64,000 bases of DNA. It comes from Thinopyrum elongatum. Its lineage: Eukaryota > Streptophyta > Magnoliopsida > Poales > Poaceae. Numbering within the stretch: the stretch's first letter is position 1; every line of letters begins with the position of its first letter. Of this stretch, positions 1 through 9,740 are shown one piece after another. The stretch is taken from positions 423,764,483 to 423,828,482 of the forward strand of contig CM022303.1 of the NCBI GenBank assembly GCA_011799875.1. Direction: 5' to 3'. The notes under the pieces were generated by a model, which saw only the letters and a list, made by a program, of their open reading frames with translations, was not told the DNA's origin and made no database searches. The position numbers and the translations under genes were made by a program.

Positions 1-1557
1 TATTGCTGCGAACTTGAGGTTCAGCTATAGCAACCCCTTCTGTATGAAGAGCTTCGAAAGCTAAATATCGAGATAGTTCCTCAAGGATACTTAAAAACCT
101 TGGTTGTTGAACCAGACCTTGAGAAAGCTGTTAAGAGTGCACAAGCTAAAGATGCTGAAGTTGATCTGATGAAGAAAGATCTTCACCTTGAAAAGTACAG
201 GGATTTCTCGCTGTCTGAAGATGGAACCTTGTATTTCAGAAACCGCATTGTCGTACCTCGCTTCGAACTTATGACTGACGAAGTCATGAAGGAGGCACAT
301 GACACCCCATTGTCTATTCATCCGGGTAGCACCAAGATGTATCGTGATCTCCGTCAAAGGTACTGGTGGTCTAGAATGAAGCAGGACATTGCTCGTTATG
401 TTGCTGAATGTGATGTGTGTCGTCGCGTTAAAGCAGAACATCAGAAGCCTGCTGGAATTCTGCAACCACTTCCTATTCCTTTATGGAAATGGGACAAGGT
501 TCAGATGGATTTCATTACAGGACTTCCCAGGTCACAGAAGGGTCACGATGCTATTCTTGTCGTCGTCGACCAACTCTCCAAAGTTGCACACTTCCTGCCT
601 GTCAAGGAGACGATCACTGCTAGTCAGTTAGCAGAATTATATATCTCCAGAATTGTTTCACTCCACGGTATTCCGAAAGAGATCAGTTCAGACCGTGGCA
701 GCATATTCACCGGTCATTTCTGGGAAAGTTTTCAAAAGGCTATGGGAACTCATATCACCTGGAGTTCAGCTTATCATCCTCAATCCCAAGGCCAAGTCGA
801 ACGAGTCAACCAAGTGCTTGAAGACATGCTACGAGCTTGTGTTGTTTCTTTCGGCAAGAAGTGGGAAGAATCTCTTCCATATGCCGAGTTCTCTTATAAC
901 AACAGCTATCAAGCCAGCTTGAAAATGGCCCCCTTTGAAGTTCTATATGGATGTAAGTGTCGAACCCCTCTGAATTGGTCAGAAACTGGGGAACGACCTC
1001 TCGTGGGTCCAGATATTATTCAACACGCCGAAGAACAAGTCCGTATTGTCCGGGAAAACCTCAAAGCGGCTCAGGACCGCCAGAAGAGCAACTATGATCG
1101 CAAACGATGGGGTTTGACTTATCAACCTGGTGATCAAGCTTATCTTCGTGTCACCCCGATGAAAGGCACTCACCGTTTTGGAATCAAGGGCAAGCTAGCT
1201 CCGCGCTACATTGGTCCTTTCCGCATTATTGCTAGACGTGGTCAAGTGGCGTATAAATTGGATTTGCCGCCGCAATTCTCTCATATCCATGACGTCTTCC
1301 ATGTGTCGCAACTTCGTAAATGCTTCAAGGAATCTCCGCACCGAGCAGTGGATCACGAGATGCTCGAATTGCATGATGATCTATCTTATAAGGAGCATCC
1401 GATCCGCATCCTCGATGAAGCTGAACGTCGAACCCGTCAGAAGGTTACCAAGTTCCTCAAAGTGCAGTGGTCAAACCATACTGAAGATGAAGCCACTTGG
1501 GAACGCGAGGATCATCTTCGCAAGGAATACCCCGAACTTTTTCCTTCTACTTCTTAA
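1..1557 (+). CDS. Gypsy pol polyprotein, integrase-chromodomain C-terminal part (partial, one in-frame stop)
   Basis: Open from base 1 in one frame except for a TAG at 28-30, then open to the stop at 1555-1557. Counting residues from base 100: the HHCC zinc finger uses about H67, H74, C104 and C107; the integrase core triad is D137 (QMDF), D198 (SSDRG) and E234 (GQVERVN), with 35 residues between the last two. A GPY/F-like module (APRYIGPF) follows near residue 370, then a chromodomain-like end (about 430-480, with VQWSNHTEDEATWE). It would join retrotransposon cDNA to chromosomal DNA, the chromodomain steering target choice by reading histone marks. No real start codon is in the window; translation would run in from upstream. 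The TAG at 28 is probably a decayed CAG or CAA. Confidence 0.9.
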
Positions 1558-1580
1558 TTCTCGGGACGAGAATTCTTGTT

Positions 1581-1593
1581 AGTAGAGGAGATT
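1581..1593 (+). other. Polypurine tract of the chromovirus
   Basis: The purine-rich AGAGGAGA lies directly before the TG that opens the 3' LTR. This is where plus-strand DNA synthesis is primed in LTR retrotransposons. Confidence 0.6.
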
Positions 1594-3087
1594 TGTAACA
1601 CCCCCAGTGGTTAACTACAGTAATCACCCTTTTGACAATGCCAAGTCAGCATCATTAACAGTGCATGATCATCATTTGCATCATAATGCTTTTCAACTCC
1701 TAAGTCAAAATTCAAATTTAAGTGAAAGTGGAAAATAAAAGTTGTTCAGATCCAGAAACAAAAATGTACATCATGTTGCAAATATTCCAGAGGCTATTCT
1801 AAAATTGAAACCAACATCATTGGAATTGGAAAAGTGACTCGAACAACCTCAAAGAGTGGATAAAGATAATATTTAATAACCATTTATTAAATCTAAAATA
1901 AATATGAAATTATATTTTGTCCAAACTAATTTTAGGTGTTTGTTAGGGAAATAAAGCATGGTATTTATGGACCAGGTCACATTGTTTACAAAATTCAATT
2001 GAGCACTAACTATTTACAAAACAGGGGCATGGATAAAAAAAAAAGAAAAAGAGAAAACAGAAAAGCTAAAACAAACCCCCCCCCCCCGCAACTGGGCTTC
2101 GACCCAGCAGGCCAAGCGGCCCACAGGCCGGCCCAGCCGGCCACCCCCCCCGCTATATGCCCCCCCACCCACACACCGAAACCCAACCCTACCCACTCCC
2201 CTCGTTCCCCACTCGATCAGGAGGGATGGGCGGGCGGGTCGGGGCGTGGGGAGCGGCTACGCGACTCCGCCTCGGCACCACGCGGCGCCACCCTACTCGC
2301 GCCCGGCCAACCCCGCCGCTGCGCCCGACGCGCCACCCACGCCCGTCGCCTCCACCGCTCCTCCTCTGCCCGACCTCGCCGTCGCCGTCTCGTCGTCGGC
2401 CACTGCCGTCCCGCGCTCCGACGCCTCCCCGAGCCCGCTGCCCTCCCCGACCGGCCCTCTGTGAGCCGCCGCCTCCCCTCCCCTCTCATGATCCGAGAAG
2501 AGAGAGGGAAGCGCGAACCCTGTAGCTGCGCCGGCGCGCACGCGCGCGCCTCGTCATCGCGTCCCCGCGCCGCCTCGCCACGCCCGCTTGCGCCACCGCC
2601 CTCCCCGTCGCCGCGCACCGAGCGCGCCCACGACCGCGTGTGCACGCACACGCCGGCCACGCCGTGCTCGCCGGTGCCGAGCCGCCCGTGCACCTGGCCG
2701 CGCCTCTGCCACGCCCCCGCTACCCCCTCCTCACGCCGCCTACCGCCGCCGCCTCCTGCTGCTGCTTCCGCCTGCTGGCCGCCGCTCCACTCGCCGTCGC
2801 TACCGCCCGCCGGCGGCCAGCCCCGCCCGCACGCCCGTGCCCGATCGGGCGGGCGCCCACGCCCGCCCCGCGAGTGCCCGCGCCCGTCGCCCGCTGCCCG
2901 CTGGCCTCTGTGCCACCGACAGCCGGGCCCCACCCCCTGACCCACTGACAACGGGGCCCACGCCCCAGAAAATAAATAAATAATTAATAATAATAAAATT
3001 TAATTAATTAATTAACTTAATTAATCCTGTTAATTAACCTAACCTAATTAACCTAATTAACTACTGTTAATTAACCCTAATGACTGC

Positions 3088-3125
3088 TGACATCAGCATG
3101 ATGTCATGCTGTCATGCTGATGTCA
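3088..3125. repeat. Perfect 14-bp stem hairpin in LTR
   Basis: TGACATCAGCATGA (3088-3101) and its exact reverse complement (3112-3125) enclose a 10-base loop. It lies about 350 bp upstream of the LTR TATA box, so it could be a cis element or a structured RNA; function unknown. Confidence 0.8.
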
Positions 3126-3479
3126 TCAGTTACTATTCTGGATAATTCGAAATTAAATAATAAAAATAAATTCAGAAAATTAATAAAAACTTTAGAAAAT
3201 CATATAAAATAATCCGTAACTCAGATCGAAAAACTTTGTACATGAAAGTTGTTCAGAACGACGAGACGAATCGGAATACGCGATCCGTTCGTCCGCCACA
3301 TGTCTCTAACTATCAAAATATGCAACCGTTCCCCTCCGGTCATCTGTCTAACAAATGTCCGGGACCGGGAAAACATTCCCGGATGGATTCCTCCTTCCTC
3401 GGTGACGTGCAACCATACGTTAGGACACACCCGGCACTGCATATTGACATGCCGTACTTTGCGTTGCTCATGTTTGCTC

Positions 3480-3489
3480 TATATTTATA
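3480..3489 (+). promoter_or_regulatory. TATA box of chromovirus LTR
   Basis: TATATTTATA is followed by a pyrimidine-rich stretch typical of plant start regions. It would drive the element's genomic RNA, placing the U3/R border around 3510-3540. Confidence 0.55.
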
Positions 3490-3895
3490 CTGTTTCCTCC
3501 CCCTCTTCTCTCTCGATAGATCCCGACGCAGCTCCGGAGACCGAAGACAGCATTGACAACCTTGCCCTTGCCGCCGAGCAACCAGGCAAGCCCCCCCCTT
3601 TTGATCATCCCGATATCGCCCATTCTATTTCCCATGCTTGCATTAGAATTGCTGCTACTACTGCTTTACCTATTCTGATGCATAGCCTGTTCATTGTAAC
3701 CTGCTGTTGATAATTACCTACATATCCTAAACTGTTTAGTCTAGGCTGGGTAGAGACCTATCAGTGACCACACTTATCCCGACTGCCGCGCTGGATCGTC
3801 AGAAGACCCGATCAACGGGATTGAAGACCAGGACCCGACACCGCACATCACCCCCCCTTAGTTGTAACGACACTGCAGCGTTACTATCAAGTGCC

Positions 3896-4100
3896 GAGGG
3901 TGAAACCTCATGTAGCACTTCTGATGTTAACTCTGTAGAGTAGCTATTCGATCGTGGTCATCGAGGGTGATTCCTCCTTCTCCACTTCCGATACGACGCT
4001 GTCGTACAACACATCAAGTGTGAACTCATCGAGGGTGATTCCTCCTAAGTTCGACTTGACGGTTACATCGAGTGGGCATCCGTCGAGGGTGATACCTCGG
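3896..4100 (+). repeat. Degenerate ~65-bp minisatellite in LTR
   Basis: The phrase CGAGGGTGA followed by ACCTC or TCCTC recurs near 3896, 3963, 4029 and 4083, spaced about 54-67 bases, within a transcribed part of the LTR. Confidence 0.6.
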
Positions 4101-4423
4101 ATTTCCTTGATGTTATGGACACACGGTTACTGTGACTTTACTGCTGAACCTTGATAGAGACGGGTCGGCCCCGAAGGGGGACCCGAGGAAGCTACTTTTA
4201 CTACAGGACTGAAGGGACAGGCGGTACCACCCAGTAGAGGTGGACCTGAGTTCCCGACAGTCTTTTAAGAGACGGGTTGACCTGGATGGTACCCGAGTGT
4301 TGAATACGAGGCGTGGCCGGGCCTTTCTGTACTTTCTTTTATATCTGTACTCAGATATCTGATGCTTCCGCTGACGTTTGTTCGCAAGCTTATGTATTCG
4401 AGCCCTCGAGGCCCTGGCTTGTA

Positions 4424-4429
4424 AATAAA
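4424..4429 (+). terminator. Poly(A) signal in LTR
   Basis: AATAAA about 120 bases before the LTR end, in a T-rich context, is a plausible polyadenylation signal for the element transcript. Confidence 0.45.
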
Positions 4430-4549
4430 GCTTGTATGACTTTATTTATGTTTTAGAGTTGTGTTGTGATATCTTCCCGTGAGTCCTTAGGCTTGATCGT
4501 GTGCATTTGCGTGTATGAATAGTGCACGATCGGGCCGGGGGCGTCACAC

Positions 4550-4972
4550 CGCACTACCGAATACACACCGTTTTTCATGGTGTACGGCGCAGAGGCTGTG
4601 TTGCCCTGCGACATTATGCATGACTCACCACGAGTGCGCATGTATGAAGAGAGAGAGGCCGAGCTTGATCGGCAGGACAGCTTAGATGCCCTGGAGGAGG
4701 AGCGCGACATTGCGAAGGCCCGTTCCGTATTGTATCAACAACAGGCTCACAGATATCAAAGCAGAGAAGTGCGGGCCAAGACTTATAATGTTGGCGAACT
4801 CGTTCTACGCTTGCCAGAGAAGAAAAAGGACAAACTCAAGCCCAAATGGGAGGGTCCCTTCATCATTGACGAAGTTCTCACTGGAGGAGCGTACCGACTG
4901 CGTGGTGCATCAGACAATCGCTTGGAGCCGAACCCATGGAACGCCGCCAGACTCCGAAGATTCTACGCCTAG
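4550..4972 (+). CDS. Tat-type gypsy integrase C-terminus (partial)
   Basis: The frame opens directly at the chromovirus junction with RTTEYTPFFMVYGAEAVLP, the conserved end of the integrase core in Tat elements, and runs to a stop at 4970-4972. A GPF-like module (PKWEGPFIIDEVL) lies near the end, followed by the lineage's usual NPWNAARLRRFY ending. No stop or frameshift was seen, so this copy was probably coding when it was split. The methionine at 4577 is internal and not a start. The second Tat copy has the matching segment around 61090-61500, on the minus strand and broken. Confidence 0.9.
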   Translation, partial: RTTEYTPFFMVYGAEAVLPCDIMHDSPRVRMYEEREAELDRQDSLDALEEERDIAKARSVLYQQQAHRYQSREVRAKTYNVGELVLRLPEKKKDKLKPKWEGPFIIDEVLTGGAYRLRGASDNRLEPNPWNAARLRRFYA

Positions 4973-5788
4973 AGCTGGACTCTTTGTTCGTCTTCTTCTC
5001 CCTTTTTGTCCATTACCTTTTTTTTCCTCTCTTTCATTTTTTTTCCTAGCTTTAAGCTCTTGTGCGGCTAAACCGCGCACCTATGACGTACACATCCTTA
5101 AATATGTACGTCCATAATACCTGGGGGCTTCTTTTACAGAAGCTTATTATTATTATTTTCCGAGCATCAAGCTCACCACATATGTGTCTTTTCCTCATAT
5201 GTACCTTTTCTTCGCCATTATATGCATCGTTATGACTTAAGTTTTGGCCAAGCTGGGTTGCCTGGCTCCTGTGCTTATGCCCTACGTTCCCGTTAGTTCG
5301 GCTAGGGCATAAAGGGAGCACCTCTGCGATTGTTACTGCCGGGTCATCCGGATGTGTACCTCAGACTCGGTGAAGCCGAAAGCTAGCGTTCTTAAGGGAA
5401 TATTCGGTCGGTGGACTAAAGATGTTTTTTTTCACTCATTACACTATGAACCCCCAGATGCTATGTATACTGCGATTTTTTAATCACAGTTCGGACATGA
5501 ACATTAACGCATGTTCACCCAGGGAAAGGAACCCTTAACGGAACTATTCTCTCTGGAAGATGTTTCTTACAATCACATGTAATATAACATAGCTAGCCGG
5601 ATACAACTTGTCTGTTCAAGCAACTATGACCCCTATGCCTGGTTTTCACGCATACCCCGGTTTATATTACTATGCCGGTATTCGAAAACACTCCGCACCT
5701 TCGGGTCCGGAGGTCGAAGCGAAAAGGTCCGCCATGACAATCGTTTTACAATCCGGCTAGGGACAAATTTGTCAATCGAAGCACATAG
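4973..5788. other. Spacer between convergent pol and antisense gene (Tat copy 1)
   Basis: No gene seen. T-rich and non-repetitive, with phrases common in Tat 3' regions. The matching spacer of Tat copy 2 holds a hairpin array; this one does not. Confidence 0.6.
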
Positions 5789-8594
5789 TCACTTAGACTC
5801 AAAAACTTCTTCCTCTATGCCGTCCAACAGGCTGTCTAGCCTACAATCCTGTTGGGACAATTCGGCGGCTACCTTTACTTGGTCATATACTAAACTAACC
5901 AGAACTTCTTTTCCGTCTGATCCTCGAGGTCCGACCCGAGCCATATGATTCGAATCAAGCTTGGTATACCGTGTCTTCACCATGGCCCAGGCCTCTAGCG
6001 CACCTTCTCGGCAGGCCGATACCTTCCATAATCAGAAACGCCTCCGCGCTCCATTGAATAGCTGTACAAGTTCCTCCATACTTCCTGGAGGGGAGGCGGA
6101 TGGCCACAAGGCCTTGGCAACACTCCGCATTGCCTGCCGAGCTCGCTCGTGCATTTGCGACAGCTCTTGTAGCAGATCGCCTGAAGATCCGGACATTTCC
6201 TCTTCGGGACGGCCGGTCAGCATACCTGCAGACATAAATCTGTCAGTTCCTTTCCTCGCCGAATTACACGGAGGTAAGTTCAAAAGCATACTGAATATGC
6301 CTCCTCGTAGCCTTTTATTTTCCTTCACGGAGTCAGCTAGCTGGGCTCACACATCCTTCAGTTCTTCGCCCAGCAGGGTGTTGGAATCCTGCAGCTTGTT
6401 TTTATCCTCCCTGACCCGTGTCAGCACACGTTCGCCCGCAGCCAGTAGCCTTTTGGCTTCTTGTTTATCCGCTTGCGCGATTTCAAGTGCCTCCTTCAGC
6501 TAATCTAACGATCCTGCCATGAGATATGCAACACTTTTAGCATTGCTGGTATATGATTATATTTTCTCGATGGAGGGGAACATTACCAGGTGACGCCTCC
6601 TTGGATTTCTCCAATTCGGCGGTGGCAGCAGTTAGCTGAGTCTGACACTTTTCCAGTTCTTGAGACAACAGGTTGTTCTTTTCTGTAAGCACCTGGTCAT
6701 ACAATGATCCTTAAATCAGTTGTATCAACTGCTTCAAGTCTCGGGGGCTACTGGTATATAATTATCAGGTTTGTACAATGTGAACTTACCCGCATATCTT
6801 TCAAATGCTGGTCTGTGGCTCTGGTAAGTCCGTCTCGAGTAGCTCGGATGTATGCATCAGTCGAGCTGAAGGCATTGAATGTCTCTTTTGTAAAGCCAGG
6901 GTCACGAAGAGCGGCCCTCCGGCGCCGATGATTCATGGCACTCTCCACTTTTGAGTTTGTGACGGATACATCATCCGAATCCTCTGCCGAAAGACAATCC
7001 AGCGTCACTCCCGTATCGGCCCTCGCCTTTATGGCAGGTTCTGGAGCCTGGCTGTTGGGAGCGTGACCTGCAGGACCCCGGCCATAGTCCGACGAACGCT
7101 CTTCCTGATGAGACACAAACAGACAATGTCACAGTTGGATGTGACTGCCAAGGGGCATATTTACGAAGCCATACCTCTTTGACGACGGCTCGGTCGTGAG
7201 TTCGTTTGCCTTCCTCTTCAAAGGCTTGCCCGAGGTAGGCGCCGCTCTCTTTTGAGTCGCTTCTGGCGTAACATGACGCACCGAGCGCCTCCCTTTTGGA
7301 ACACAAGACAGTGCGGTGGGTGAGGCACAATGAGGAAGCTCTTTCAGAGGAGAGGTCTCCTGATTACTTACGCATGAGGCAGGAAGAAGGCCGGGATAGT
7401 CGGCTATAATGGCCACTTCTGTGCCATCGTAGCTCGCCTGGTAAAATACTCCCTCCTCAAGCTCCACAAATATGTCCGGATCCTCCTCGAATCCGGTGTC
7501 AACATCCCGGTTATGGTCCTCCGGCTGTGGAGCGGGGCTGTAGATCCCCGTGACAACCTTTCGCCATTCCTGTTGCAAATGGATGGGTTAGTATCAGTCA
7601 AAACTGACTCATGGAAAGGATTGAGTATGGTGGTGGGATTAAAACTCACCCAGCTGGGAGGATTGTACATGGAAAATCCCTCTCGGCATTTAAGACGAAT
7701 AAATTCCTCTTTCTCCCCTTTGTACAGATCGGCCAATATTTTGGCCAGAGCGGCGGGGGTGTCCGGACCTTTCCGGCCACAGCGTGAGGCATCATCTTCC
7801 CCGTTGTAGTGCCACATAGGGAGCCCTCTAAATTGGAGTGGCTGGACGCCCCGCACTATGGAGATCGCCATTACCTCGATTATTGATAATCCGGACTGGG
7901 CGAGCGTCTTTATCTTGCTCATTAATTGATGGATTTCCGCACTATCTTCCTCCTCGAGGCTCCTGGGGCACCAGCTGTGGCGTTTCTCCAAAGGAGCGCT
8001 GGAAAATTCGGGGAGACCCATTCGGATTGGGTCAGGGAGAGCAACGTCCTCGATATAAAACCACTCTGAGGGCCACTCCTCGGATGCCTTCTTCGGTGTG
8101 CCGGATAGGTATCCGGTCCCGGCTATGCGCCATACTTCGGCGCCGCCCACTTCGAATATGGATCCCTCTTGGGTACGAGGGACGAGGCAGAATAGTTTTC
8201 TCCATAAATCAAAGTGGGCTTCACAGCCTAGGAAAAGCTCGCAAAGGGCAACAAAACCCGCGATGTGCAAGATAGAGGCCGGCGTGAGGTTGTGCAGTTG
8301 GAGGCCATAATACTCCAGGAGTCCTCGAAGGAAAGGGTGGATTGGAAACCCAACGCCTCTTGGCAAATAAGAAATGAAGCACACCTGTTCCCCCCTGGTT
8401 GGATTGGGGAAATTTTCTGCCAAAACTTCTCCTGAGAAGGAGGTCAAACCTGCTCGAACAGGGACCAGATCCGCGGGGGGAAGAAATCCCTGTGTTTGGA
8501 GCTTCGCCAGCTGATCATGGGATACAGAACATCTTTCCCAATCGCCCTTTTTGGAGCCGTGGGGGCGGGTGGAAGAACTGGGAGCACTAGCCAT
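5789..8594 (-). pseudogene. Antisense spliced gene of Tat copy 1 ("putative gypsy type transposon" family plus coiled coil)
   Basis: Start MASAPSSSTRPHG at 8594; it lies about 75 bases below a TATA box, whereas the upstream methionine at 8663 would sit almost on that box. Exon 1 (to about 7650) holds the domain annotated in plants as putative gypsy-type transposon (PF04195 by memory), with PLQFRGLPMWHYNG near its end, and closes at a GTGAGT donor. Further exons lie about 7575-7370 (acidic), 7350-7175 (basic, KPLKRKANE), 7105-6790 and coiled-coil pieces down to 5789. Two in-frame stops, GSLD*LKEA near 6505 and KDV*AQLA near 6345, look like decayed CAG and CGA codons. Function unknown; despite the family name no transposase activity is implied. 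Confidence 0.75.
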
Positions 8595-8667
8595 GTTGGA
8601 ATGGTTTCTCCTAGCAAGCTTTGAGGATTTCCCACTTGGCGTGGAATGGATCTGAAGATCCAATCTC

Positions 8668-8675
8668 TTTAAATA
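8668..8675 (-). promoter_or_regulatory. TATA box of the antisense gene (Tat copy 1)
   Basis: On the minus strand TATTTAAA sits about 75 bases upstream of the ATG at 8594, implying transcription opposite to the retrotransposon's own RNA. Confidence 0.5.
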
Positions 8676-8920
8676 GACGCCTTTCTTACATGGTCAGGGA
8701 GTTATGTGCAAAGATACCCCGACCTCTCGTATTCGCTCGACACGTGGAAACTGAAGTCATGAAGGCGTGGAAGCCGATGAGCACGACATTAAATGGAAGG
8801 CCGAATACAGCTCCTTGAGTCAGGTACTTTGAAGTAATCGGAGGAGGAACCCGCCTTGCAATGCCGAAGACAATCTGCGCTCCGGACACATCGTCATTGA
8901 AAGCCTGGTTCGGGGGCTAC

Positions 8921-9391
8921 TGAGGGAGTCCTAGATTAAGGGGTCCTCGGGCGTCCGGGCTACGTGATGTGGGCCGGACTGATGGGCCATGAAGATACAA
9001 GACAGAAGGCTCTCTCCCGTGTCCAGATGGGATTCTCCTTGATGTGGATGACAAGCTTGGCGTTCGGATATGAAGATTCCTTTCTCTGTAACCCACTTTG
9101 TACAACCCTAGTCCCCTCCGGTGTCTATATAAACCGGAGGGTTTAGTCCATAGAGGAAATCATAATCAGACAGGCTAGACTTCTAGGGTTTTAGCCATTA
9201 CGATCTCGTGGTAGATCAACTCTTGTAATACTCATATTCATCAAGATCAATCAAGAAGGACGTAGGGTATTACCTCCATAGAGAGGGCCCGAACCTGGGT
9301 AAACATCGTGTCCCCCATCTCCTGTTACCATCGACCTTAGACGCACAGTTCGGGACCCCCTACCCGAGATCCGCCGGTTTTGACACCGACA
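8921..9391 (+). repeat. 3' LTR of Tat copy 1 (471 bp)
   Basis: Starts TGAGGGAGTC right after a polypurine tract (GGGGGCTAC) and ends GACACCGACA. TATATAAA lies at 9126-9133. The next five bases, ATAGG, should be the target duplication. Confidence 0.9.
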
Positions 9392-9740
9392 ATAGGATTT
9401 TTTGGCGTCGGTTTCACGCGAAGATGGGCCTCGAGGTGAGCACAACCCACCAGGGCACGCCTGGGCCCCCTGGTGTGCCCCAGTGTATTGTGCCCTACTC
9501 CTTCACCTTCTGGTCCTTCCACGAAGCTTCGAGGGTCTCTTTTATTCCAAAAAAAATCGTCAAAAAGTTTCAGCTCATTTGGAGGACTTTCATTTCTGCA
9601 CAAAAACAACACCACGGTAGTTCTGCTGAAAACAGCGTCAGTCCGGGTTAGTTCCATGCAAATCATACCAAAACCATATAAAATTGTTGTAGACATGGCA
9701 TGAATACTTCATAAATTATAGATACGTTGGAGACGTATCA
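9392..9740 (-). repeat. 3' LTR fragment of Athila-like copy 1
   Basis: Ends in ACGTATCA on the plus strand and aligns end to end with 15007-15355. The missing remainder should lie beyond the left edge on the far side of the Tat element. Confidence 0.9.

Larger units (their letters stand above)
1..4548 (+). mobile_element. Chromovirus-type Ty3/gypsy retrotransposon, 3' part (pol end + 3' LTR)
   Basis: The 3' part of a gypsy element: integrase and chromodomain coding sequence, a short purine-rich tract, then a full 3' LTR ending at 4548. The 5' LTR, gag, protease and reverse transcriptase lie beyond the left edge. The element interrupts the integrase reading frame of a second gypsy element whose codons resume right after 4548, so it is the youngest layer of the nest here. 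The 5 bases after the LTR, CCGCA, should be one copy of the target duplication. The chromodomain after integrase points to the chromovirus branch, Tekay/Del-like; the exact family is not assigned. Confidence 0.9.
1594..4548 (+). repeat. 3' LTR of the chromovirus (2955 bp)
   Basis: It starts TGTAACACCCCC and ends GGGGGCGTCACA, a 12-base imperfect terminal inverted repeat with TG/CA ends. Coding sequence of the host element follows at once. Inside are an AT-rich start, a very GC-rich block (about 2080-2960), an AT-rich TTAATTAA stretch (2970-3075), a perfect hairpin (3088-3125), a TATA box near 3480, a minisatellite-like block (3896-4100) and an AATAAA near the 3' end. The long open frames in the GC-rich block, on both strands, are composition artefacts. 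Confidence 0.9.
4549..9391 (+). mobile_element. Tat/Retand-type gypsy element (copy 1), 3' part
   Basis: Interrupted on its left by the chromovirus. In order: end of integrase (to 4972), an 816-bp spacer, an antisense gene with introns (8594 down to 5789), polypurine tract, and a 471-bp 3' LTR (8921-9391). The layout of pol followed by a gene on the opposite strand is typical of the Tat lineage and matches the second copy at 54863-63225. It inserted into an Athila-like LTR: ATAGG after 9391 continues that LTR exactly where the sister LTR at 15007 does. Confidence 0.88.

Noticed and set aside
1936..2983. Large open frames on both strands (up to 334 codons) in the GC-rich block
   Set aside because: They lie in an LTR, overlap on all frames and have proline-arginine-alanine composition expected from GC-rich non-coding DNA.
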